Source: BQJU01 sp965229635
GTDB taxonomy: Bacteria > Bacteroidota > Bacteroidia > Chitinophagales > Saprospiraceae
Assembly (NCBI GenBank): GCA_965229635.1
Contig: OZ245894.1
Span: 6,944,001 to 7,008,000, forward strand
Length of the DNA: 64,000 bases
Direction of reading: 5' to 3'
Shown: positions 27,650-35,995 of the stretch, one piece after another
Layout: every line of letters starts with the position of its first letter
Numbering within the stretch: position 1 is the stretch's first letter
Notes under the pieces: model-generated
The model's input: the letters and a program-made list of their open reading frames with translations, nothing else
What the model was told of the DNA's origin: nothing
Database searches by the model: none
Made by a program: the position numbers and the translations under genes

Positions 27650-27737
27650 CGGAGAGAGAGGGATTCGAACCCTCGATACCCTTTGGGGGTATACACGCTT
27701 TCCAGGCGTGCCTCTTCAGCCACTCGAGCACCTCTCC
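27650..27737 (-). tRNA. tRNA-Ser (anticodon GGA)
   Basis: An 88-base cloverleaf on the minus strand. The acceptor arm GGAGAGG pairs with TCTCTCC, discriminator G. The anticodon stem CACGC/GCGTG holds the loop CTGGAAA with anticodon GGA (complement of 27701-27703). A long variable arm (ACCCCCAAAGGGT) and the T loop TTCGAAT confirm a serine tRNA. The 3' CCA is not encoded. Confidence 0.95.
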
Positions 27738-28057
27738 GTAGCGAATTCTCCTTCTTCTCAAAAAGATTTCGTTGGGCCGTTCCGGGCAATTTCCCGGTGC
27801 ACTAGCCAAACATTTTTGGTCATTCCCGAAAAGTTCCTGGCTAAAATAAGAAATTTAAGCCACTCGAGTCTTCAAGCTGGACTATATTTTTCTCCAGGAG
27901 TCACTTTTAACCCCTCACAAACAAATATAGATATTAAGAGCTTTTAATCATACCAGCGGTCACAAAAATTGTAAAAAGATGTAACAAATCAAAATTTTTT
28001 CTTTCGATTGCACTCCAATCTTCACTTTTTCCTTGTCATTGTCCAGGCATAGTCTTT
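27738..28057. other. Intergenic region, no gene seen
   Basis: These 320 bases lie between the tRNA-Ser gene and the stop of tatD, both minus strand. I find no plausible coding frame and no strong hairpin. The part next to the tRNA must hold its promoter. Confidence 0.5.
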
Positions 28058-28840
28058 TTAATTGGGCAACAAGACACCTCCAAAAACCTGCTGCGCATTC
28101 TGAGTCGTTGCATTGGCGACCGCTTCCAGCGTAGTGTCTTTTACTTCAGCCAGTTTTTCCGCCACCGTTCTCACATAGGCGCTTTCATTGCGCTTACCCC
28201 GGTAAGGTACAGGTGCAAGATAAGGCGAATCGGTTTCCAGCACAATGTGTTCAAGGCTGATATCTTTTAAGGCGTCTCCCAGTCCACTGTTTTTGTAAGT
28301 CAGAACACCACCAATGCCCAGGAAAAACCCAAGTTTAATAATGCGTCGGGCCTGCTCTTCCGTTCCACCAAAACAATGAAAGATTCCGCGCAAGCGGTCT
28401 TCCTTAACTTCAGTCAGGATATCAATGATAATATCGGTGCTCTCGCGAGAATGAATGACGATGGGGATATCAAATTCCATTGCCCATTCAATCTGCGTCA
28501 AAAAAGCCTGCTTTTGCTGCTCAAAGAACGTCTTGTCCCAATAAAGGTCAATACCGATCTCCCCAACCGCACAAAACTTCCGCCGATCGAGCCAATGCCG
28601 CACAATGGCGAGCTCTTCCTCATAGTTGTCCTTTACCGAACACGGATGAAGGCCCATCATCGCAAAACAACGCTCTGGATAAGCGGCTTCCAGCGCCAAC
28701 ATGCCCTCAATCGATTCCCGGTCGATATTGGGTAGGAAGAACTGCTCTACCCCCTGTTCCACTGCCCGCTGAATCATCGCATCCCGGTCACTATTAAACT
28801 GCTTGGCATAGAGATGCGTATGGGTATCAATCAATTTCAT
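28058..28840 (-). CDS. tatD: TatD-family metal-dependent hydrolase (DNase)
   Basis: A 260-residue TIM-barrel enzyme. The metal ligands of the TatD family can be seen: DTHTHLYA at 5-12, GEIGIDLYWD in the middle, HSRES, FHCFGG and ETDSPYLAP near residue 205. The pattern PVPYRGKRNES is typical of the YcfH/TatD branch. Family members are 3'-5' exonucleases acting on damaged DNA, and are also linked to D-aminoacyl-tRNA processing in some reports. Length is normal. It is transcribed alone. Confidence 0.93.
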   Translation of the reverse strand: MKLIDTHTHLYAKQFNSDRDAMIQRAVEQGVEQFFLPNIDRESIEGMLALEAAYPERCFAMMGLHPCSVKDNYEEELAIVRHWLDRRKFCAVGEIGIDLYWDKTFFEQQKQAFLTQIEWAMEFDIPIVIHSRESTDIIIDILTEVKEDRLRGIFHCFGGTEEQARRIIKLGFFLGIGGVLTYKNSGLGDALKDISLEHIVLETDSPYLAPVPYRGKRNESAYVRTVAEKLAEVKDTTLEAVANATTQNAQQVFGGVLLPN

Positions 28841-29051
28841 CTTCTTTTTTCCTGCAAAAGTATTGATTAATTTACTTTCAAGACAAACATGTGAACAGGT
28901 TTGGAGTTCAACTCCTCAACAATCTACATGCAGTTAGGTTATTGGGATGGTATTTTAGCTAATAGGAAAGGTAATATATAAGGTGTAGATTCAATCCTGG
29001 GTCATTTTGGTGTGTAACGTTCTCTTTTTTTTCAAATATGGGGCGGTTTGT

Positions 29052-29059
29052 TACTTTTG
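29052..29059 (+). promoter_or_regulatory. Candidate -7 box for the RNase H gene
   Basis: TACTTTTG fits the Bacteroidota -7 consensus TAnnTTTG exactly and lies 19 bases before the chosen ATG at 29078. The matching -33 TTG is not clear. It supports the later start over the open upstream extension. Confidence 0.45.
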
Positions 29060-29077
29060 CAATCAAAGCAGACAACA

Positions 29078-29713
29078 ATGGCAAAAGGAAAAAAATACTA
29101 CGTGGTTTGGGAGGGCAATAACCCCGGGATTTACAATTCCTGGACAGAGTGCCAGTTGCAGATTAAGGGTTACCCCAATGCGCGCTACAAATCTTTTAAG
29201 ACGGAAGCAGAAGCAGTTGCTGCCTTTCGAGGCAACTACGAAGATGCCATTGAACGTGGAGGCAAGACCAAATCCAAGGTCACCCAAATTCCGGATAGTG
29301 AGAAGGAAAAAATTGTGTGGAACAGCATTGCTGTCGATGCGGCCTGTTCCGGCAATCCGGGTGCAATGGAATACCAGGGTGTGAACACAGGAGACGGAAG
29401 CCAGATTTTTCACCAGCAGTTTAAGCTGGGCACCAATAATATCGGAGAGTTTCTGGCCATCGTACATGCCTTGGCCATGTTGAAAAAACAAGGAAAAGAC
29501 ACCCCCATCTATACCGATTCTCGTACGGCAATGGCGTGGGTACGCAATCGGAAAGCCAATACAAAACTGAAACGAACGGCTTCTACCGCACATCTTTACG
29601 AACTCATCGGCCGGGCAGAAACCTGGCTGAAAAACAATTCCTATTCCAATAAAATTTTAAAATGGGATACTGACAATTGGGGAGAAATTCCTGCGGATTT
29701 TGGCCGTAAATAA
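29078..29713 (+). CDS. Ribonuclease H with viroplasmin N-terminal domain
   Basis: The start MAKGKKYYVVW at 29078 is preferred because the family begins there and a -7-like box lies just upstream. Residues 1-50 form the viroplasmin (hybrid-binding-like) domain: VVWEGNNPGIYNSW, then KGYPNARYKSF. Residues about 78-205 are RNase H type I with the acidic active site: Asp in SIAVDAACSGNPG, Glu in IGEFLAIVHAL, Asp in PIYTDSRTAMAW, and Asp in the closing WDTDNWGEIPAD. It degrades RNA in RNA-DNA hybrids in the cytoplasm. It is convergent with def with an 11-base gap. Confidence 0.92.
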   Translation: MAKGKKYYVVWEGNNPGIYNSWTECQLQIKGYPNARYKSFKTEAEAVAAFRGNYEDAIERGGKTKSKVTQIPDSEKEKIVWNSIAVDAACSGNPGAMEYQGVNTGDGSQIFHQQFKLGTNNIGEFLAIVHALAMLKKQGKDTPIYTDSRTAMAWVRNRKANTKLKRTASTAHLYELIGRAETWLKNNSYSNKILKWDTDNWGEIPADFGRK

Positions 29714-29724
29714 TTTTCACGAGC

Positions 29725-30282
29725 CTATTTTCCGAAGAATTTCATCTTGTAATCCGCGCTGACCTTCCCCTTGCGAATACTTTCCAATTTTCGCTTGACC
29801 AATCGTTTTTTGATCGGCTTGAGGTGCTCGGTAAATAAGATGCCTTCAATGTGATCGTATTCATGCTGAATCACGCGGGCATGCATTCCGGTGAAGACCT
29901 TCTCGTGGGTTTCAAAGTTTTCATCCTGATAGCGCATCCGTATTTGCGTGGGGCGTTCCACATCACCCCGCACATCCGGAATGCTGAGGCACCCCTCTTC
30001 ATAGGCCCACAAATCACCAGCATCTTCCAGAATTTCTGCATTGATAAACGCTTGCTTAAAGCCTTCCTCTTCCTTGCCTTCATCCATGATTTGCTGGGTA
30101 TCCACCACAAACAAGCGCAACGATAACCCTACCTGAGGAGCAGCAAGCCCAACACCGGAAGCACTGTACATGGTTTCCATCATATTTTCAATCAGTTCTC
30201 CCAGATTGGGGTAATCCTCGGGCACTTCCTCAGCAATCTTCTTCAAAACCGGATAACCGTATCCGTAAATCGGTAAAATCAT
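29725..30282 (-). CDS. def: Peptide deformylase
   Basis: A 185-residue cytoplasmic metalloenzyme that removes the formyl group from new proteins. Its three motifs are complete: GVGLAAPQVG at 43-52, EGCLSIP with the metal-binding Cys 98, and QHEYDHIEG with His 140, Glu 141 and His 144. The N-terminus MILPIYGYGYPVL is typical. It starts three bases after the ruvX stop, so both are in one operon, ruvX first. Confidence 0.96.
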   Translation of the reverse strand: MILPIYGYGYPVLKKIAEEVPEDYPNLGELIENMMETMYSASGVGLAAPQVGLSLRLFVVDTQQIMDEGKEEEGFKQAFINAEILEDAGDLWAYEEGCLSIPDVRGDVERPTQIRMRYQDENFETHEKVFTGMHARVIQHEYDHIEGILFTEHLKPIKKRLVKRKLESIRKGKVSADYKMKFFGK

Positions 30283-30285
30283 CGA

Positions 30286-30702
30286 TCAGTAACGATTTTG
30301 TTCTAAATAATCTTGTAAAATCAACACGGCAGCGACCTTATCCACCAGCCCCTTATCACGGCGCTTTTTCTTTTTGGCGCCACTTTGCAGGATCACTTCC
30401 TTGGCCTCCACGGAAGTAAAGCGCTCGTCCCACATCACCACTTCAATAGCCGGATACAGCTTTTTAAGCTTGCGCACAAAACCGATAACCAAATGGTGGA
30501 TTTGCGCAGGATTGCCATCGGGGTATAGGGGTTCGCCGACCACAATGGTAGAAACATCTTCCGATTGCAGGTAGTTTTCCAGATAGGAAAACAGATCTGC
30601 CGTTGGAATGGTGTCCAAGCCGTTGGCAATGATCTGCAACGGATCAGTAACAGCCAGGCCGGTGCGCCTGGTGCCGTAGTCAATAGATAAAATTCTAGCC
30701 AC
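30286..30702 (-). CDS. ruvX: Putative Holliday junction resolvase RuvX/YqgF
   Basis: I set the start at a GTG (complement of 30700-30702), giving a product that begins with the family's ARILSIDYG; an ATG eight codons earlier is the alternative. An RNase H-like fold is shown by SIDYGTRRTGLAVTD, VVGEPLYPDGNPA, MWDERFTS and KGLVDKVAAVLIL, with catalytic acids Asp and Glu in the usual places. Family members process branched DNA or pre-16S rRNA ends. A TATCTTTG promoter-like box sits directly before the GTG, which would make the mRNA almost leaderless. It forms an operon with def. Confidence 0.88.
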   Translation of the reverse strand: MARILSIDYGTRRTGLAVTDPLQIIANGLDTIPTADLFSYLENYLQSEDVSTIVVGEPLYPDGNPAQIHHLVIGFVRKLKKLYPAIEVVMWDERFTSVEAKEVILQSGAKKKKRRDKGLVDKVAAVLILQDYLEQNRY

Positions 30703-30732
30703 GGCACAAAGATAGGTTTTTCTCACAAAGCA

Positions 30733-30772
30733 GAGGCCTCCTGAGTTGTACTTTGTACCCCCAGAAGGCCTC
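30733..30772 (-). terminator. Possible terminator hairpin after 30800 gene
   Basis: Arms GAGGCCTCCTG and CAGAAGGCCTC (one wobble) with a smaller inner GTAC stem. The U-run after it on the minus strand is weak, so termination is uncertain. It lies between the stop at 30800 and the ruvX start. Confidence 0.45.
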
Positions 30773-30799
30773 GCCCAATACTGATATTTTAGTGCTGTA

Positions 30800-33607
30800 T
30801 TATTTCAAAAGAATCATTTTTCTGCTTTGGCGATACTCATCTGTTTCTAAAATATAAAACAGTAGCCCCGGCTGCAGGTCGGTATTTTTCAATACCAGCT
30901 CATTGTATCCACGTGAAAAATCCTGACGAAATTCCTTCAGCAGACGACCAAATTGATCATAAATACTAAGTCGGGCAGCCGTGCTGTTTGGTAGTGTGAA
31001 GCCGATAATTGTTTCATCACGGAATGGGTTGGGTCGATTTTGCATCAACGCAAAATCAGAGGCATCCACGTGGTCCGCCTCGTAACTGATGCCCAGCGGT
31101 TTCACCTCTCCTTCCAGGCTGTACGCCTCAGCACGGGTCAGACCTGAAATCAGTTGCAGGGCTTGGCTGAGTTGCACATTGGCGTTGCTCTCCACAATCA
31201 GTCGGAATATCAACTGGTTGTCATCCTGCACTTCAAGGTCTTGTAGTCTTACCCAACTGCTCGTCAGTATACCTTCACTCAACAGATCAGTGCTGAAACT
31301 TTCTTCGCCGATGGCAATCCCTTCCACCGCAATGAGACTCGCCAATTCCGGATTCAAGCGCAACGCAAATTGGAAGCCAGAAGTCACCGGCAGTTCTGTT
31401 GTCCGAAAATCAAGGGTGTAGCGCTCACCGGCTTGCATGACAATATCATCAACGGTTAGTAAAAAGGTCTCTACATCACTTCGGCTGGCCACTTCTCCAT
31501 CGAGGTCTTGTTGTGGAATGGCATCCATGTTCAAATCCCCAATTTTGATGGCCATAAACGCAAGGCTATCCATATCCTCATGAACCTCCTCCACCTCAAT
31601 GAAGTCGGGAATAGTATCCAAAAATGGATTGGCTGGATCGGTAAATTCATAATCCATCGGCACAAAGCGCCAGCTGGTGTTGCTGACAAATGCCGTATCC
31701 TGATTGAGTATCAGGCGCCGCAATTGCTGATAATCTAAGATGTCAATGACGCCTGAACTGTCTACATCCGCGGCAATCAGAAGGTATGGGTTATCCAGTG
31801 TATCCAACCCCAGTACATGACGTAGCAGTTTGATCATATCCTGAGTGGTAATGCCGTTGCGGTCGTCCCCGTCGCGATGAGGACTTATTTGATAATCCTC
31901 CTCCGCGGGAACTTCTTCAAATTCGAATGTTCCTTCTTCAGAAGTCATCATCATGGTATCCATACCACCGGTCAGGTAAATCTCTGCATCGGCCATGGTA
32001 GTGTCGGAAAGGGTGTGTACGTACCCGGCCAGACTAACCGGACGGTGAGCCTCAATATGACAGATTTCATCAAAATTATGAAACGAGATAAACGTCAGAC
32101 AATAGTCGTAATTCGGTCCTCCAATGCTTCCATCCGGTTGTACGGAATATGGGTTGTAAGCACTATCCCAGGCGTAAATCTCTACGACCACCAATTCTCC
32201 ATCATCACAAGTCAGTACGATTCCGGCCTGTTCCTGATCAGGTGTTTCTCCCTGAATATTGATTGACAATTTGATAGGCGGTGTACAATCACTCACTCCG
32301 CTGGTGGTAAAATCGCTGGCCCAGATTTCAAACATCCCTCTATCTTCATCCCCATCACCATCGGCATCGACACCCTCCGGCAAAGGCATATATGCCGAAG
32401 AAAGGCTCACGATACAGGTTGGGGAAGGTGCGCTACAATCTACTACCTCAAATGGTATTGCCACGGAATTGGAGTTGCCACAGCCATCTTTTACGTGTAC
32501 TTCAAAGGTATGGTTACCAACAGGATAAGTCCCCTGAATCAAGTAATTTGGGTAGCTTCCGCTCAATACTTCATCGGAAATATCATTGTCCAATGTCAGC
32601 GGCACCGGTTCGTTGTTGGCAAACAGGAAAACCTTCACCTCCACTTGACCAGAACATTCCTCCGTCACCGAAAATGGAATCTCCACATCACCCGGACAAC
32701 CGGCAGCCTGGTTATTGCTTAAGCTACAAAATGGGGCAGGGTCGGTATAATCAATTTCCGGATCAATATTATCACTTACTTTGATGTGTTGCACGTACTT
32801 GTAATATCCTCCATCGTGAAAGTAGGTATTGGTGGGACTAACATCAACAGAGCGCCAATAGCCCACATTACCATCATGTCCACAATAGGTATTGATTTCT
32901 CCGGGGCCCGGATTGTAATTAAATGGATTAAGATCCCGATCAATGTACAAAATGCCATTGGGTTTACGGATCAGCGTCACACACTCATCGCCTGCCAGGC
33001 CATCACAATCTTCATCCCGGCCAATGATCATCGCCGGAGAAATACCATCGTATTCACACCAGTTGACCACGGTGTAGGTTCTGAATATCTTGTAGCAGCC
33101 ACTGCTTCCGGTATCAAAGGTATGATCACTACTATTGATGGCCAGCAGATCGCAGCCATTTTCATCGTATTCCACATCTCCGGCATCGGGCTCTTCACAG
33201 ATTCCGGTGACATCCTCCGGGAATTTGATGTAATAGTCGTGGGTTCCCAACACCGTAATCACCTGTTGGCAATAATAGGTGCCGCTCCCCCATTCGCCGG
33301 TAGTTCCCTGAAAGTTGCGGACAATGGTTCCTACCTCACAGCTATTGAGGTTGACCTGAGGTTCGAGTTCAGTCCAGTAGTAAGAAGGGCATCCCCATCC
33401 ACCTCCGGGCGAGCCGAAGAGGTTTGAAAGCTGGTAAGTGTTGTAAGGATCAAAATTCCAGGGTAAGTCATTACACCAGATTTCAGTATCGTGCGGTATG
33501 CTGCAGCAGGGATCATCCAAAAGATTATCTTCTGCTCTGGCTGACACCACTTGAAGCATAAAAAACAACAGCAAAATGGGTGAGTAAATTGTAGATTTTG
33601 TCATCAT
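30800..33607 (-). CDS. Large secreted protein with dockerin-like segment and type IX sorting domain
   Basis: A 935-residue exported protein. The signal peptide ends VVSARA. The N-terminal half has many cysteines and several Ig-like or HYR-like strands (AAGCPGDVEIPFSVTEECSG). Near residue 540-575 a carboxypeptidase-regulatory-like strand set occurs (ISLAGYVHTL-type, ending TFEFEEVPAEEDY). It is followed by a dockerin type I-like pair of calcium loops (DGDDRNGITTQDM and DVDSSGVIDILDY), a cohesin-like or strand domain (about 700-830, YTLDFRTTELP, GFQFALRL) and a type A Por sorting domain (NRPNPFRDE, GRLLKEF, GLLFYIL). Surface or secreted role; substrate unknown. Confidence 0.8.
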   Translation of the reverse strand: MMTKSTIYSPILLLFFMLQVVSARAEDNLLDDPCCSIPHDTEIWCNDLPWNFDPYNTYQLSNLFGSPGGGWGCPSYYWTELEPQVNLNSCEVGTIVRNFQGTTGEWGSGTYYCQQVITVLGTHDYYIKFPEDVTGICEEPDAGDVEYDENGCDLLAINSSDHTFDTGSSGCYKIFRTYTVVNWCEYDGISPAMIIGRDEDCDGLAGDECVTLIRKPNGILYIDRDLNPFNYNPGPGEINTYCGHDGNVGYWRSVDVSPTNTYFHDGGYYKYVQHIKVSDNIDPEIDYTDPAPFCSLSNNQAAGCPGDVEIPFSVTEECSGQVEVKVFLFANNEPVPLTLDNDISDEVLSGSYPNYLIQGTYPVGNHTFEVHVKDGCGNSNSVAIPFEVVDCSAPSPTCIVSLSSAYMPLPEGVDADGDGDEDRGMFEIWASDFTTSGVSDCTPPIKLSINIQGETPDQEQAGIVLTCDDGELVVVEIYAWDSAYNPYSVQPDGSIGGPNYDYCLTFISFHNFDEICHIEAHRPVSLAGYVHTLSDTTMADAEIYLTGGMDTMMMTSEEGTFEFEEVPAEEDYQISPHRDGDDRNGITTQDMIKLLRHVLGLDTLDNPYLLIAADVDSSGVIDILDYQQLRRLILNQDTAFVSNTSWRFVPMDYEFTDPANPFLDTIPDFIEVEEVHEDMDSLAFMAIKIGDLNMDAIPQQDLDGEVASRSDVETFLLTVDDIVMQAGERYTLDFRTTELPVTSGFQFALRLNPELASLIAVEGIAIGEESFSTDLLSEGILTSSWVRLQDLEVQDDNQLIFRLIVESNANVQLSQALQLISGLTRAEAYSLEGEVKPLGISYEADHVDASDFALMQNRPNPFRDETIIGFTLPNSTAARLSIYDQFGRLLKEFRQDFSRGYNELVLKNTDLQPGLLFYILETDEYRQSRKMILLK

Positions 33608-34141
33608 AAGGAAAAAATTAGTTATGTCTTAGATGGTTAATATCAACTAATTATCAGTTGTCTGACAACAAAGTGCAGACAAAATGAGCAGACAAAAAAG
33701 CTTAAAAGGTCAAAGTGCCCTGGGGGGAGAAAAATGCGGCACAGTGTCCGATGGATATCAGCACCACACAAGGGTACTTTCAGGAACTGTATGTATGTGA
33801 AGGGAATTGTGTATTTGTTGGGCCCAACAAATTTAAAATTTCCGAGACGCAATACCAATTAATTGGGGAAGAATTTAGAAACCGGTAGGATTTACAAAAA
33901 AAAGTTGCCAGGTACCAGTTGGTAGACCAACCTTTCCCTGACAACCGTTCCCCCTTACTTATAATCTTTAGCTTGCCTTAGAAGCTTTTTTTAATCTAAT
34001 TTCGTCAATTTTGCCTAATTGCTAAAAAAGCAAAATTCTCCTAGTCACAAATTTACCTCTCAAAAGGAAGAAATGTGAGGTTTTGTATACAAATGGTGAC
34101 AATCAACCTCTTATGGGTGATAAATAGCAACCAGAACCGGA
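33608..34141. other. Intergenic region, no gene seen
   Basis: These 534 bases separate the large cargo gene from the LytTR gene, both minus strand. I see no coding frame with a sensible start or composition and no strong terminator. It should contain the promoter of the cargo gene. Confidence 0.5.
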
Positions 34142-34492
34142 TCAATCAATCAAAACCACTTTCTTTAATACAGTATCGCGATAACTTCGCCCCATAGGCA
34201 GGGTTTTGGAATCGATGAAAATTGTATTACTACTGGTATCGATTTTGCTGATTTTACCTAATTGAACAATATAATTACGATGTATACGCACAAAAAAAGA
34301 CTCAGGCAACAGCTGCTCGGTCTTTTTAAGGGAAATTTTGGCCACGTATTTTCTTGATGGCGTGATAAAGGTTGTATAATTTCCTTCCGCAGAAATCCAT
34401 TCCACCTCATGGATATTGAGGCGATGTAGAGTTTGTCCGTTTTTTATAAAAAAAACTTCTCTTACCAAGTTCAGGTGTGAATGTTGCTCCAT
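34142..34492 (-). CDS. LytTR DNA-binding protein without receiver domain
   Basis: A 116-residue protein made almost wholly of a LytTR DNA-binding domain (about 10-112). Family features are VEWISAEGNYTTFIT, KTEQLLPESFFVRIHRNYIV and a closing basic strand LPMGRSYRDTVLKKV. Normal LytTR response regulators carry a receiver domain; here it is missing and no histidine kinase is nearby. The protein may act alone as a transcription factor or with a kinase elsewhere. It could control the large cargo gene just downstream on the same strand, but this is only position-based. Confidence 0.85.
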   Translation of the reverse strand: MEQHSHLNLVREVFFIKNGQTLHRLNIHEVEWISAEGNYTTFITPSRKYVAKISLKKTEQLLPESFFVRIHRNYIVQLGKISKIDTSSNTIFIDSKTLPMGRSYRDTVLKKVVLID

Positions 34493-34685
34493 TTCTCTTC
34501 AAAAAGTTGGATGTGTGTTTATGTTCCAGGGTCTTTAATTGCAGTTAATTTTCTATCATCACATTCTTCCCAACTACCCCGCGTACGTATTCTGTATACC
34601 CTTTTGACTAAAAATAAGCACAAAGTCACATATCTCGTGGCATTTTCCGGGGTTTTATTTGGTCGAGATTGCTTGCCACAAATAG

Positions 34686-34723
34686 AACGGTCGGTCAAAA
34701 TTGCTTTTAACCGACCGTTTTTT
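34686..34723. terminator. Hairpin terminator after htrA
   Basis: A perfect 10-bp stem (AACGGTCGGT and ACCGACCGTT) with a 14-base loop. The T-run is stronger on the plus strand, but the hairpin lies 22 bases past the htrA stop on the minus strand, so it may serve both directions. Confidence 0.6.
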
Positions 34724-34745
34724 ACAGATTAACCTTTCTATAGTG

Positions 34746-35870
34746 CTATTGATCACCCGTCGACAGCACACTATTTAAACTTTTTAATTCGATATTTTCT
34801 TTTCGGTATTTTTTTCCTGAACGAATAAAATCAACGGATATTCGATCGCCAGGCCGGAATAATGCCACCTGTTCCTGTAGTGCCGGCACCGAAGGCGTGT
34901 CAATGCCATTGATCCCGACGATCACATCGCCCACTTCCAGGCCCGCCTCATCCGCACTGCTATTGCGGCTCACCTTATTAATGTATACACCATCTACCGA
35001 AGGCAAGCGCAGTTGATCTGCCAGTTCCCCCGTTACATCTTCAATGATCACCCCTAGAATGGCTCTTCGCACCTGACCAAACTCCCGCAAATCAGCAACT
35101 ACCTTACGTACCAGATTGGAGGGAATCGCAAAAGAGTATCCTTCATATCCTCCTGATTCACTGATAATTGCGGTATTTATACCAATTAGATTTCCATCGG
35201 TATTGACCAGGGCACCGCCGCTGTTTCCCGGATTCACCACTGCATCGGTTTGAATGAATGACTCAATAGAGTAATTGGATTCTAAAATCCGGATATTCCG
35301 CGCCTTAGCACTCACAATACCGGCAGTGACCGTCGAAGTGAGGTTAAAGGGATTACCCACTGCCAACACCCATTCTCCAATATCTACGTGATCGGAATTG
35401 CCAAATTCAACACTCTGTAATCCCCGGGCCTTTATCCGAATCAGGGCCAAATCAGTACTGGGGTCAGCACCCAGTACTTCCGCCGCCAGCTGACGTTTGT
35501 CCGACAGCGCCACTTCGATGCGGGAACCGTCCTCCACCACGTGATTATTGGTGACAATGAAGCCATCTGAAGAAATGATGACGCCAGAACCACTGGCCAC
35601 CCGGTACCCGGTAGCACTGTACACCGTAATATTGACCACCGACTCGGTGGCTTTTCGGGAAACTTCCCGAAAATCGGGCAGTGAAAGAATAGATTTATAT
35701 TGAGGTTTTGCGTTAAGCAATGGTTTATCTTCTTCGTGTTTAACTAATTGAGCAGGAATTTCTTCAAGCGCCGGAGTCACAGCATCAGGTTGGTAATATT
35801 GGGTAAAAAGAAAAAAGGCCAGCAGGGTGCTCAGCAATCCCACCACAATGTTTGAAATAATCGTTTTCAT
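34746..35870 (-). CDS. HtrA/DegP-type periplasmic serine protease
   Basis: The start MKTIISNIVVGLL (complement of 35868-35870) yields 374 residues with an N-terminal hydrophobic anchor. The trypsin-like domain has the triad His 110 (FIVTNNHVV), Asp 140 (DPSTDLALIRI) and Ser 217 (NPGNSGGALV). A single PDZ domain follows (about 265-360, LGVIIEDVTG, DEAGLEVGDVIVGING). One PDZ domain and an uncleaved anchor resemble DegS more than DegP. It degrades or senses misfolded envelope proteins. It is transcribed alone; the acyl-CoA oxidase-like gene lies 125 bases upstream. Confidence 0.92.
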   Translation of the reverse strand: MKTIISNIVVGLLSTLLAFFLFTQYYQPDAVTPALEEIPAQLVKHEEDKPLLNAKPQYKSILSLPDFREVSRKATESVVNITVYSATGYRVASGSGVIISSDGFIVTNNHVVEDGSRIEVALSDKRQLAAEVLGADPSTDLALIRIKARGLQSVEFGNSDHVDIGEWVLAVGNPFNLTSTVTAGIVSAKARNIRILESNYSIESFIQTDAVVNPGNSGGALVNTDGNLIGINTAIISESGGYEGYSFAIPSNLVRKVVADLREFGQVRRAILGVIIEDVTGELADQLRLPSVDGVYINKVSRNSSADEAGLEVGDVIVGINGIDTPSVPALQEQVALFRPGDRISVDFIRSGKKYRKENIELKSLNSVLSTGDQ

Positions 35871-35995
35871 AAGCGCAAATGATTTTCTACAAATTTGGTT
35901 GGTACAGCAATTATTGTAACGTAATGACAATAAGTATCTTATATAGTTGCTAAAAGAACTACCGAATCAATTGATTGCTGCCCCAGATTGATGAT

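Noticed and set aside
34481..34732. An 83-residue plus-strand frame upstream of the LytTR gene
   Set aside because: It overlaps the LytTR start on the other strand, runs into the terminator hairpin and has no recognisable composition or start signal.
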